Shown: positions 1-7,213 of the stretch, one piece after another | How the letters are laid out: each line of letters opens with the position of its first letter | Numbering within the stretch: position 1 is the first letter of the stretch | Assembly: GCA_021299955.1 (NCBI GenBank) | Contig: JAJTFQ010000025.1 | Span: 1-35,652, forward strand | Reading direction: 5' to 3' | Source of the DNA: Chitinophagaceae bacterium | GTDB taxonomy: Bacteria; Bacteroidota; Bacteroidia; Chitinophagales; Chitinophagaceae | DNA: 35,652 bases | Made by a program: the position numbers and the translations under genes | Notes under the pieces: generated by a model | What the model saw: only the letters and a program-made list of their open reading frames with translations | Told to the model about the DNA's origin: nothing | Database searches by the model: none

Positions 1-57
1 GTTGGGGGAGATACTACGTCGAGCAATGGTCAGGTAAAGAATTTTGCAGGTGCAACA

Positions 58-1008
58 CTACTCAAAATCGAATAAGGTAGCGGTAAAAACACCTTGTTCC
101 GGGGATTTCAGCGCGACTTTCCAGGAGCCGTCATAACGGACGAGGGTGGGCACCAGGTACCTGCCGGCATGACCCAGTTCGACATGCATCCTGACGTCAA
201 ACCGGTAGACACCGGCATCATAGCGCATGGCATAGGTCCGCTCCATGACCTCGAAACTCCGGTAGTCGAACCAGGTCTCCATTTCGTCGATCACGATGCG
301 ATCGCGATCCAGCATACCGAGATCCTTGCGGGCGGAGATCCGGAAGACATAACAACGTACACCCTTTCTGTCCTGAATGTCGATGTCAAAATCGTAGAGA
401 GGGCGGTGATCCGCATCGAAGATGCGGGTCTTGTCGCCCATCAGCGGGATCCCCGGGATATCGGCTCCCGGATTGAAGAACAACGTTTTCAACTGTTCTT
501 TGTGCCGGTCCATCCCGGAAGTTCCGCGCGTCCTGGGGGCGTGATCCCTGACCAGATTGTGCTGGCCGCAGATGGTATCAAAGGAATGAAAAAGCGCATC
601 ATAGAGCCGGGCCGTGTAATATCGGTGAGATCCATCCCTTTCGAAGAAGTCTCCGGTTTGTGAGGACTCGATGACGCTGGTAACACGACATCCCGACCAG
701 GCCGTTTGTCTGGTCCGGCTTCGGTAGCCGGCACCCTGACGGCCCCTTCGTCCGGCCATACGGATGTCATTGAGCGAACTGTAGGACAGCACCCGAAGAT
801 TTCGGAAAGCTTTGTAAAAGGTGGTGTCACGCCGGACACGTTCGATGAATCCGTTGACATCCATCCCAGACCTCACGACAACCTCCGAAAGGGTTACCAT
901 CGCGCCACCGGCATCCACCGTATCGCGAACCTGTGCGGAGGCGGGAAGTCTCATGACCATACATACCACTGCAATGAAGATCCTGAAAAAAAATCTTCGC
1001 TTATGCAT
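58..1008 (-). CDS. Secreted protein of unknown function
   Basis: I do not recognise a named family. From the chosen start the protein is about 316 residues and begins with a basic n-region (MHKRRFFFR), a hydrophobic stretch and a likely signal-peptidase I site (LPASAQ), so it should be exported. The mature N-terminus (VTLSEVVV) followed by a helical segment resembles the region that follows a carboxypeptidase-like regulatory domain in many Bacteroidota surface proteins, but no such domain precedes it here. The rest is rich in alternating hydrophobic and charged residues, suggesting beta structure. An earlier in-frame ATG at 1086 overlaps the deformylase stop codon (TGATG), so translational coupling with def is possible; the start at 1008 is preferred because it puts the signal peptide at the N-terminus. 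Function unknown. Confidence 0.7.
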   Translation of the reverse strand: MHKRRFFFRIFIAVVCMVMRLPASAQVRDTVDAGGAMVTLSEVVVRSGMDVNGFIERVRRDTTFYKAFRNLRVLSYSSLNDIRMAGRRGRQGAGYRSRTRQTAWSGCRVTSVIESSQTGDFFERDGSHRYYTARLYDALFHSFDTICGQHNLVRDHAPRTRGTSGMDRHKEQLKTLFFNPGADIPGIPLMGDKTRIFDADHRPLYDFDIDIQDRKGVRCYVFRISARKDLGMLDRDRIVIDEMETWFDYRSFEVMERTYAMRYDAGVYRFDVRMHVELGHAGRYLVPTLVRYDGSWKVALKSPEQGVFTATLFDFE

Positions 1009-1085
1009 GGCCGTTAGTAACATACTGAATGAATGGCTGTTCGACAGGATCGGCTGTATATCAGGGTGTCCTTGACCTCGTGTCA

Positions 1086-1667
1086 TCAGGATTTAGGATA
1101 GAGCATGCGGTAGTCTGTCCTCACCCTGCCCTTGGTGATCTCGTCGAGTTTTTTGCGCAGCAGTTTACGCTTCAACAGGGAGATGTGATCGATGAACAGT
1201 CTGCCATCGATGTGATCATATTCATGCAGGATGACGCGTGCAGTGATGCCATGGAAGGTTTCGTCCCTGGGCTGAAGGGTTTCGTCGAGATAAGTGATCC
1301 TCACGGCTTGGTGGCGCATGACATCCTCACGGACTTTCGGAATGCTGAGACAGCCTTCGTTGTAGGCCCATGTATCACCGGTGAGTTCCTGGATCCTGGC
1401 ATTGATGAATACCCGCTTGACGCCGGGTTCGTCGGGGTAACGTCCTTTCTCGTCGTCGTCCTGATTTTCGAAGATCTGGGCGCTGTCGACCACGAAGAGC
1501 CGGATCGAACGGTTGATCTGCGGAGCGGCCAGTCCTACGCCGCTGGATGCGTACATCGTCTCCCACATGTCCTCGATGAGCTTGTCGAGCTGGGGATAAT
1601 CGGGGGTGATATCAGCGGCCACCTGCCGTAACACGGGATGGCCATAGGCCACGATGGGTAAAATCAT
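1086..1667 (-). CDS. def: Peptide deformylase
   Basis: Removes the formyl group from the N-terminal methionine of nascent proteins at the ribosome, using a metal ion. At 193 residues it has the normal family length and all three family motifs: GVGLAAPQ (residues 43-50), EGCLS in the middle (its Cys is a metal ligand) and HEYDH near residue 150 (the two His ligands and the catalytic Glu). The start ATG at 1667 lies four bases after a TAAATTTG -7 box, which implies a very short or absent 5' leader. The gene overlaps or abuts the secreted protein downstream and is probably co-transcribed with it. Identification is secure. Confidence 0.97.
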   Translation of the reverse strand: MILPIVAYGHPVLRQVAADITPDYPQLDKLIEDMWETMYASSGVGLAAPQINRSIRLFVVDSAQIFENQDDDEKGRYPDEPGVKRVFINARIQELTGDTWAYNEGCLSIPKVREDVMRHQAVRITYLDETLQPRDETFHGITARVILHEYDHIDGRLFIDHISLLKRKLLRKKLDEITKGRVRTDYRMLYPKS

Positions 1668-1671
1668 ATTG

Positions 1672-1679
1672 CAAATTTA
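1672..1679 (-). promoter_or_regulatory. -7 box of the def promoter
   Basis: TAAATTTG on the minus strand matches the Bacteroidota TAnnTTTG -7 consensus exactly and ends four bases before the def ATG. I see no convincing -33 TTTG upstream. The position implies a leaderless or nearly leaderless mRNA. Confidence 0.5.
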
Positions 1680-1789
1680 CGAAAAAGGCGGATGAAGGAA
1701 GGAACAGCATCGGAATTGGATCCTCAGAACCGGTTGCCAGCAACTTGGTGTACCTTCATGCAGGCGCACAGAAACAGGCCGATCGAACC

Positions 1790-2659
1790 ATGAAAGTCAG
1801 CGGATTCAGCTTTATCAGGAATGCCATCAAATATGATTATCCGATTGTCGAAGCCATCCGGTCGATCCTGCCGCTCTGTGATGAATGTGTTGTTGCGGTT
1901 GGAAATTCAGACGACGGCACCCGAAAGCTGATCGAATCCATCGATCCGGGAAAGATCCGGATCATCGATACGGTATGGGATGACTCGCTCCGGGAAGGCG
2001 GCGTGGTGCTGGCTAAAGAGACCGACAAGGCCTTTCGCGCCATCTCACAGGATGCCGACTGGGCCTTCTACATTCAGGGAGATGAGGTCGTCCATGAAGA
2101 CGATCTGCCGTTGATCCGGGCTGCGATGGAACGTTATCTTCCGGATGATCGGGTGGACGGTCTTCTGTTCAAATACCGGCATTTCTATGGTTCCTATGAC
2201 TTCATCGGGGCATCCAACAAATGGTACCGACATGAGATCAGGGTGGTGCGGAACCGCCCGGACATCCATTCCTACCGGGATGCCCAGGGATTCCGAAAAG
2301 ATCCGAATGAAAAGATGAACGTCAAGGCGATCGATGCCTGGATCCACCATTATGGATGGGTGCGCGAGCCGGAGGCCATGCAACGCAAGCTGGAAACCTT
2401 CAATAAATACTACCACGACGACCAGTGGATGGAGCAGCACATCTACCAGGCCGATGCCTTTGCCTACGAAAAGCACATCACCCAGCTGGCGCGTTACACG
2501 GGCACCCATCCTTCTGTGATCCGGGCCCGCATTGAGCGGGTCAACTGGCAATTCGATGCAGATCCCTCCTTTTCTAAAAAGAGGATGAAAGATCGTTTAA
2601 AAGATCTGCTTCGCATGATCGGTATTGATACCAATTACCGCAACTATCGGATCATCTGA
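1790..2659 (+). CDS. Glycosyltransferase, GT2-like
   Basis: A 289-residue protein with a GT-A-like N-terminus: a short beta strand (VSGFSFIRNA), a conserved Glu/Asp-rich nucleotide-binding region (VVAVGNSDDGT near residues 40-50) and an acidic metal-binding motif (FYIQGDEVVHEDD near residue 90). It has no signal peptide and no obvious membrane span, so it should act in the cytoplasm, probably transferring a sugar from a nucleotide donor onto a cell-surface glycan or lipid. The acceptor cannot be told from the sequence. The start at 1790 was chosen over an in-frame GTG/ATG-like start at 1745, because the MKVSGF start places the first beta strand at the N-terminus as in the family. A weak -7-like TACCTTCA lies at 1751-1758. 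It stands alone, transcribed divergently from def. Confidence 0.8.
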   Translation: MKVSGFSFIRNAIKYDYPIVEAIRSILPLCDECVVAVGNSDDGTRKLIESIDPGKIRIIDTVWDDSLREGGVVLAKETDKAFRAISQDADWAFYIQGDEVVHEDDLPLIRAAMERYLPDDRVDGLLFKYRHFYGSYDFIGASNKWYRHEIRVVRNRPDIHSYRDAQGFRKDPNEKMNVKAIDAWIHHYGWVREPEAMQRKLETFNKYYHDDQWMEQHIYQADAFAYEKHITQLARYTGTHPSVIRARIERVNWQFDADPSFSKKRMKDRLKDLLRMIGIDTNYRNYRII

Positions 2660-2703
2660 TCCGGGTGTTTCCTGCCTGCCTATCGGTGAACCAGGATCGC
2701 GGA

Positions 2704-2735
2704 TTTGTATAAATCCGGCCGATTCGATAACTTAT
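2704..2735 (+). promoter_or_regulatory. Candidate promoter of the sialate O-acetylesterase gene
   Basis: TTTG at 2704-2707, a 20-base spacer and TAACTTAT at 2728-2735 resemble the Bacteroidota TTTG-N19/20-TAnnTTTG promoter. The -7 box overlaps the upstream in-frame ATG at 2734, so transcription would begin after it. This supports translation from 2761. Confidence 0.45.
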
Positions 2736-2760
2736 GCAAAATTTAACCCCGCCTCCAAAC

Positions 2761-4203
2761 ATGAGACAAACATTCATTGCGCTGATCTGTGCACTGGCCC
2801 TGAATACGGGCATCGCTCAGGTCAAGCCCGCCGGCATCTTCGGCGACCACATGGTACTTCAAAGACAAAAGCCCATTAAGATCTGGGGTACTTCATCTCC
2901 CGGAGAAAAAATTGCCATCGCGTTCAACGGCGCCTCGGCAAAAACCAAAGCTTCCAAAACAGGCGAATGGATGGTGACGCTCCCTGCCATGAATCACGGC
3001 GGGCCCTTCGAGATGAGCATTGAAGGAAAGGATAAGGTCACATTCTCAGATATCCTGATCGGCGAAGTATGGCTTTGTTCGGGACAATCCAACATGGAAT
3101 GGGTCGTCAACAATTCCGACAGTGCCAAGCGGGAGATCGCCCAGGCCAATCATCCGCAGATCCGGCATATCAAGGTTCCGAAGAATCCGGCCCTGCAACC
3201 GCGGACAGACATTCAACCCGCCGCCTGGCAGATATGCAGTCCGGAGACCGTAGCCCAATTTACGGCCGTGGGATATTTTTATGCCCGTGAGATCCAGGAA
3301 AAACTGGGCGTTCCGGTCGGATTGGTGAACTCTTCCTGGGGCGGTACACATGTCGAGACCTGGATCAGCGGGGATGTACTATTCTCTCATCCCGAATTCG
3401 AGGCGCTGAAGGCGAAATACCCGACGGTGGACACGGTCATGAAAAATCCGAACACCTATGGCGCGCTGCTTTATAACGGCATGATCCATCCGCTGGTCGG
3501 ACTGGGCATGCGTGGTGCGCTCTGGTATCAGGGTGAGAGCAATGCCTCACGCGCTGATCAATACAATCTTAGTTTTCCGATGATGATCCAGGACTGGCGG
3601 AAGCGTTGGCAGGAGGATTTCCCTTTTTACTTTGTACAGCTGACCCATTTCCAGGCGGCGAAGGGTAACAGTCAGAACGGAGGCAGCACCTGGGGCGAGT
3701 TGCGGGAGGCGCAGACAAACACCCTCAAACTGCCCAATACCGGCATGGCCGTGATCATCGACATCGGCAATTCCACCGACATCCATCCCCGCAACAAGCA
3801 GGACGTGGGCAAGCGGCTGGCCCTGCAGGCCCTGGCCAAAACCTACGGAATGGACATCCCGCATGAAAGCCCCATGTTCGATACCATGACCATCGATAAG
3901 CGACGGGCGATCATCAGCCTGAAGCACACATACAAGGGATTGTCGGTCAGAAACCGGTACGGTTACATCCATGGATTCGAGATGGCAGGCGCCGACCAGC
4001 AATTCCACTACGCAAAAGCGGAACTGCGCAAGGACAAGATCATCGTCACCTGCGATAAGGTGAAGGATCCGGTCGCCGTGCGCTATGCATGGGCTGATGA
4101 TCCAAACGACCTGAACCTGTTCAATTCGGCCGGACTGCCCGTCAATCCGTTCCGGACGGATAACTGGACGAAAAAGACGAAAGGAGCCGGATTCGGGAAG
4201 TAA
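2761..4203 (+). CDS. Sialate O-acetylesterase (SASA family)
   Basis: A secreted SGNH-type carbohydrate esterase of 480 residues, expected to remove acetyl groups from sialic acid or from other acetylated glycans in the periplasm or at the cell surface. From the start at 2761 there is a clear signal peptide (MRQTFIALICALALNTGIAQ). The catalytic serine motif is LCSGQSNME near residue 110, a second block is LWYQGESN near residue 258, and the Asp-His pair is in STDIHPRNK near residue 340. The start at 2761 is preferred to the in-frame ATG at 2734 because of the signal peptide and the promoter position. The gene is followed by a strong terminator. The substrate is not decided by sequence; related enzymes in plant-glycan degradation act on acetyl-xylan or pectin. 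Confidence 0.9.
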   Translation: MRQTFIALICALALNTGIAQVKPAGIFGDHMVLQRQKPIKIWGTSSPGEKIAIAFNGASAKTKASKTGEWMVTLPAMNHGGPFEMSIEGKDKVTFSDILIGEVWLCSGQSNMEWVVNNSDSAKREIAQANHPQIRHIKVPKNPALQPRTDIQPAAWQICSPETVAQFTAVGYFYAREIQEKLGVPVGLVNSSWGGTHVETWISGDVLFSHPEFEALKAKYPTVDTVMKNPNTYGALLYNGMIHPLVGLGMRGALWYQGESNASRADQYNLSFPMMIQDWRKRWQEDFPFYFVQLTHFQAAKGNSQNGGSTWGELREAQTNTLKLPNTGMAVIIDIGNSTDIHPRNKQDVGKRLALQALAKTYGMDIPHESPMFDTMTIDKRRAIISLKHTYKGLSVRNRYGYIHGFEMAGADQQFHYAKAELRKDKIIVTCDKVKDPVAVRYAWADDPNDLNLFNSAGLPVNPFRTDNWTKKTKGAGFGK

Positions 4204-4208
4204 CTCAA

Positions 4209-4263
4209 TGATATCAATAAAAAAGGGGCAGACCGAACATCTGCCCCTTTTTTATTGATATCA
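4209..4263. terminator. Bidirectional intrinsic terminator
   Basis: Perfect inverted repeat with 24-base arms (4209-4232 and 4240-4263) around a 7-base loop. The core is GGGGCAGA/TCTGCCCC flanked by six A on one side and six T on the other, so it gives a GC hairpin plus U-tract in both directions. It lies between the convergent acetylesterase and aldolase genes and can end both transcripts. Confidence 0.95.
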
Positions 4264-4270
4264 GGATGGA

Positions 4271-4921
4271 TCACATCTTCTTGGCATCTTCCAGGAACTT
4301 GGCCAGTCCGATGTCGGTCAGCGGATGCTTGAGCAGTCCGAGGATCGAATCGAGCGGACAGGTGCAGATATCTGCGCCGGCTTCAGCAGCCTTTACGATA
4401 TGCAGAGCGGAACGGATGGACGCCGCGAGGACCTCTGTCCGGAAGTTCTGGATCGTATAGATATGCGACAATTGAGAGATCAATTCCATGCCATCCCAGT
4501 TGCTATCGTCGATCCGGCCGATGAACGGAGACACGTAGCTGGCGCCGGCCTTGGCGGCCAGGATGGCCTGTCCGGCGGAGAAAATAAGCGTACAGTTGGT
4601 GCGGATACCGTTGGATGAGAACCACTTGATCGCCTTGATGCCGTCCTTGATCATCGGCACTTTCACGACGATGTTCGAATGCAGGGATGCCAGGCGCTTG
4701 CCTTCTGCGACCATGCCTTCGAAATCGGTGGATAGCACTTCTGCGCTTACATCACCATCGACCAATTCGCAGATGGTCTTGTAATGATGCTCGATCGCTT
4801 CGGTGCCGCGGATACCTTCTTTGGCCATCAGCGAGGGGTTGGTGGTCACCCCATCGAGGATCCCCAGGGCATTGGCTTCACGGATCTGGTCGAGGTTGGC
4901 CGTGTCGATGAAGAATTTCAT
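4271..4921 (-). CDS. fsa: Fructose-6-phosphate aldolase / small transaldolase
   Basis: A 216-residue cytoplasmic member of the short transaldolase (TalC/FSA) class, forming a Schiff base between its lysine and dihydroxyacetone or a sugar phosphate. The N-terminus (MKFFIDTANL), TTNPSL (residues 26-31), the catalytic lysine in VVKVPM (Lys87), TNCTLIFS and SPFIGRIDD are all characteristic. Length is normal. The family contains both true fructose-6-phosphate aldolases and small transaldolases, and sequence reading alone does not separate them. It lies 43 bases downstream of the SRP RNA on the same strand, but that RNA appears to end in its own terminator. No clear -7 box is visible directly upstream of the ATG. 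Confidence 0.92.
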   Translation of the reverse strand: MKFFIDTANLDQIREANALGILDGVTTNPSLMAKEGIRGTEAIEHHYKTICELVDGDVSAEVLSTDFEGMVAEGKRLASLHSNIVVKVPMIKDGIKAIKWFSSNGIRTNCTLIFSAGQAILAAKAGASYVSPFIGRIDDSNWDGMELISQLSHIYTIQNFRTEVLAASIRSALHIVKAAEAGADICTCPLDSILGLLKHPLTDIGLAKFLEDAKKM

Positions 4922-4964
4922 GATCGTATGTTTTGATGTGCGTTTTAACGAATGGGCAAAAAAA

Positions 4965-5060
4965 TGGCAGGTGATTTACATCGCACCGCTCAACCGTCTA
5001 CCCTTGCTGCCTTCCGGCCCTGGGGGAGTTCAACAGGAGCTGGTCGTGTAAGACCTGCCA
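4965..5060 (-). ncRNA. ffs: Signal recognition particle RNA (small bacterial type)
   Basis: On the minus strand the apical loop carries the hallmark GGCCGGAAGGCAGCAAGGG (about 5001-5019), which is the Ffh-binding region of SRP RNA. The ends pair through TGGCAGGT/ACCTGCCA (5060-5053 with 4972-4965), giving a single long hairpin of about 96 bases without an Alu domain. A run of seven T on the minus strand (4964-4958) follows directly, so the terminal stem can double as the terminator. A good promoter lies just upstream. The RNA joins Ffh to target nascent membrane and secreted proteins to FtsY. Confidence 0.96.
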
Positions 5061-5063
5061 TTG

Positions 5064-5095
5064 CAAAGATAATGAATTCCGGTAACCTGTCCAAA
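5064..5095 (-). promoter_or_regulatory. Promoter of the SRP RNA
   Basis: Minus strand: TTTG (5095-5092), a 20-base spacer, then TATCTTTG (5071-5064), ending three bases before the first paired base of the RNA. This is the best match to the Bacteroidota primary-sigma promoter in the window and fixes the likely 5' end of the RNA near 5060. Confidence 0.8.
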
Positions 5096-5141
5096 TACCT
5101 GCCGGCAGGATCCGGAGATCATCCCACAGGATAACGAGGCA

Positions 5142-6302
5142 CTATCCTTCTGCCCAGCTCATGGCATATCCGGGATTTTCGATGGACAGTGCCTGCCGGG
5201 TCAGCATCAAGGGATGGAAGGTATCGACCATCACGGCGAGTTCCCGCGTCTCTTTCTGGCCGATGCTCTTCTCCACCGTCCCGGGATGCGGCCCGTGGGG
5301 GATGCCTGAAGGGTGCAGGGTAAGCATTCCGCGGGTGACGTGCTTTCGGCTCATGAAATCCCCATCGACATAGTACAGCAACTCATCGCTGTCGATATTG
5401 CTATGGTTGTAAGGCGCCGGAATGCCCTGCGGATGATAGTCATACATCCTGGGAACAAAGGAGCAGATCACAAAATTGTGCGCCTCAAAGGTCTGATGGA
5501 CGGGCGGTGGCTGGTGTACCCGGCCCGTGATGGGTTCAAAATCATGAATGCTGAAGGCGAAAGGATAACAGCAACCATCCCATCCGACCACATCAAAGGG
5601 ATGATGGGCGTAGTGCAGTCCGTAAAGCATCCCCTTCTTTTTCGTCTTTACCAGAAAGTCACCTGTTTCGTCGATCGTATGAAGCCGGTGCGGCGGCCGG
5701 ATGTCTCGCTCACAATATGGTGCGTGCTCGAGGAGCTGTCCATATTTGCTGTGGTAACGTTTGGGGTAGCGGACCGGGCTGAAGGATTCTACGATGAACA
5801 GCCGGTTGTCGGGGCCGGCGAACTCGATCCGGTAGATGGTCCCGCGCGGAACGACCAGATAATCACCATAAGCAAAGGGCAGTTCGCCATACATCGTGTG
5901 CAGGACGCCGGATCCCTCATGTACGAAGATGACCTCGTCGGCGTCGGCATTTTTGAAGAAATAACCTTGCATGCTTTCCTGGGGGGCGGCGAGTACAATG
6001 TGACAATCATTGTTCACCAGCACCGGTACGCGGGATGCCAGATAGTCCGTTGCCGGCGCGATGCTGAATCCTTCGAAGCAGCGATGCTTCAACATCCGTT
6101 CCTCGGCGATCTCAGGTGCCACGCTGACCGGTTCATCGGTGGCGATGATGCGGGTCGGCGGATGACAGTGATACAGCAGGGAATAATCATTCGAAAAACC
6201 TTCGGTGCTGAAAAGCTGTTCGGAATACAGGCTTCCATCCGGCTTGCGGAACTGGGTATGACGCTTGTGCGGGATCTCTCCCAGGCGATGATAATGGGGC
6301 AT
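5142..6302 (-). CDS. hmgA: Homogentisate 1,2-dioxygenase
   Basis: A cupin-fold, Fe(II)-dependent ring-cleaving dioxygenase converting homogentisate to maleylacetoacetate in tyrosine and phenylalanine breakdown. From the start at 6302 it is 386 residues, starting MPHYHRLGEIPHKRHTQF as is typical. The C-terminal half holds the metal-site regions: PPPVHQTFEAHNF, YNHSNIDSDELLYY (His plus acidic ligand) and SGIPHGPHPGT (His), the last closely resembling the TPHGPD segment of the human enzyme. The reading frame is open upstream to 6497, but those 65 residues are Cys/Ser/His-rich, unlike the family, and start upstream of a promoter. No other tyrosine-degradation gene is adjacent. It may be a bacterial HmgA-like subgroup rather than the strict orthologue. 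Confidence 0.85.
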   Translation of the reverse strand: MPHYHRLGEIPHKRHTQFRKPDGSLYSEQLFSTEGFSNDYSLLYHCHPPTRIIATDEPVSVAPEIAEERMLKHRCFEGFSIAPATDYLASRVPVLVNNDCHIVLAAPQESMQGYFFKNADADEVIFVHEGSGVLHTMYGELPFAYGDYLVVPRGTIYRIEFAGPDNRLFIVESFSPVRYPKRYHSKYGQLLEHAPYCERDIRPPHRLHTIDETGDFLVKTKKKGMLYGLHYAHHPFDVVGWDGCCYPFAFSIHDFEPITGRVHQPPPVHQTFEAHNFVICSFVPRMYDYHPQGIPAPYNHSNIDSDELLYYVDGDFMSRKHVTRGMLTLHPSGIPHGPHPGTVEKSIGQKETRELAVMVDTFHPLMLTRQALSIENPGYAMSWAEG

Positions 6303-6354
6303 GGTGCTGTTTTTAAGATTGCAGGAAATAATACGGCCGGAGCATCCGGCTTGT

Positions 6355-6465
6355 TCAGGCGGAATGAGGAAGTGCCTGAAGACAGCATGCAAGTGCGGTG
6401 AGCAGGAAGACGTACTTCCAGCGCCGCTTATCGATCCACCAGGTGAAATTGCGGAAGAATGGCAT
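6355..6465 (-). CDS. Candidate 36-residue small membrane protein
   Basis: A short open frame starts at an ATG (6465-6463) about 17 bases after a consensus -7 box (TATCTTTG, 6490-6483) on the minus strand, and ends at a TGA (6357-6355). The predicted peptide begins MPFFRNFTWWIDKRRWKY and continues with a hydrophobic stretch (VFLLTALACCLQAL), an arrangement of amphipathic basic segment plus short membrane helix. It lies upstream of hmgA on the same strand, in a different frame from the open frame extending hmgA. No family is recognised. The evidence is the promoter position and peptide character only, so this may be untranslated leader. Confidence 0.4.
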   Translation of the reverse strand: MPFFRNFTWWIDKRRWKYVFLLTALACCLQALPHSA

Positions 6466-6490
6466 ACCTTACAATCGTGCTGCAAAGATA
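6465..6490. promoter_or_regulatory. Divergent overlapping -7 boxes
   Basis: TACCTTAC at 6465-6472 on the plus strand would serve the metallophosphoesterase, and TATCTTTG at 6490-6483 on the minus strand would serve the small peptide and hmgA. The two boxes face each other within 26 bases, so the transcripts would overlap at their 5' ends and RNA polymerase binding at one may exclude the other. The minus-strand box is the stronger match. Confidence 0.45.
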
Positions 6491-6502
6491 AACGCAATCA
6501 CA

Positions 6503-6994
6503 TTGAAACGCATAGGCCTGATCTCCGACACACATGGATTCCTGGATGATGCCGTATTCCGACATTTCGAAAAATGTGATGAGATCTGGCATGCCGGAGA
6601 TTTTGGTGACCGATCCTTGTCGGACCGGCTGGCGGATTTCCGGCCGCTGACCGGCGTCTTTGGTAACATCGACGGGTACGATATCCGGTCGATCCACCCG
6701 GAATTCCGTTGCTGGTCGTGCGAAGACCTGAAGGTGCTGATGATCCACATCGGCGGTTATCCCGGGAGATATGCTCCGAAAGCCCGGATACTCTTACATG
6801 AACATCGGCCGGGACTCTTCATTACAGGCCACTCGCATATCCTGAAGGTGATGCACGACCCCAGGTTGGGTTGTCTGCATATGAACCCGGGTGCCGCAGG
6901 GAAACAGGGATGGCACAAGGTGCGTACGCTGATCCGGTTTACAGTGGAAGGATCTGATATCCGGGATTGCGAGGTGGTGGAGATGGCACGGTAG
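6503..6994 (+). CDS. YfcE/MJ0936-type metallophosphoesterase
   Basis: A calcineurin-like phosphodiesterase of about 163 residues. Metal-binding motifs are in order: GLISDTHG near the N-terminus, WHAGDFGD, GVFGNIDG (family GN-D/H), a His in MIHIGGYPG and the GHSH motif near residue 112, then NPGAAG. These match the YfcE/VPS29-like group of small cytoplasmic phosphodiesterases, whose natural substrate is often unknown. The start is uncertain. An ATG at 6398 would add 35 residues unlike the family and lies upstream of the -7 box at 6465. The TTG at 6503 puts the first beta strand and DTHG in their normal places (MKRIGLISDTHG), so it is preferred. Confidence 0.85.
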   Translation: MKRIGLISDTHGFLDDAVFRHFEKCDEIWHAGDFGDRSLSDRLADFRPLTGVFGNIDGYDIRSIHPEFRCWSCEDLKVLMIHIGGYPGRYAPKARILLHEHRPGLFITGHSHILKVMHDPRLGCLHMNPGAAGKQGWHKVRTLIRFTVEGSDIRDCEVVEMAR

Positions 6995-7119
6995 GTCCAT
7001 CCGTGCACAGGATCGAACCTCAGGCCCAACATTGAATTTCGGGCATCAACATTCAACAGCCGATTTCCGGCTCAATCCGGCAATATGTGGGGGTAAGACG
7101 CCTAGAAATTAACCCAAAT

Positions 7120-7127
7120 TACCTTCA
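7120..7127 (+). promoter_or_regulatory. Candidate -7 box upstream of the CPFC membrane protein
   Basis: TACCTTCA matches TAnnTTnn of the Bacteroidota -7 box but no -33 TTTG is visible at the right distance. About 85 bases of AT-rich leader follow before the ATG at 7214. The stretch 6995-7119 shows nothing else I can assign. Confidence 0.25.
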
Positions 7128-7213
7128 TGTAGTCAGCAATTATGCATATTTCATCGATGAAAAAAAAATCAGAACATTTTTTGCAAAATGATGTTCATTG
7201 ATTTGAACGAGGC

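Noticed and set aside
1-75. A plus-strand frame open from the window edge to a TAA at 73-75 (C-terminus of an upstream gene)
   Set aside because: Only 24 codons are visible with no family match, it would overlap the end of the minus-strand secreted protein, and a second frame is also open to 80. Bases 1-57 are left unassigned.
1751-1758. TACCTTCA as the promoter of the glycosyltransferase
   Set aside because: No TTTG or TTG at a suitable distance upstream; kept only as a remark.
5313-6401. A long 362-codon plus-strand frame opposite hmgA
   Set aside because: It is the mirror of the hmgA gene with no protein features of its own; similar long antisense frames opposite coxM, coxL and moaA were left out for the same reason.
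6303-6497. 65-residue N-terminal extension of homogentisate dioxygenase
   Set aside because: Composition is unlike the family, it starts upstream of a consensus -7 box, and the MPHYHRLGEIP start matches the usual N-terminus.
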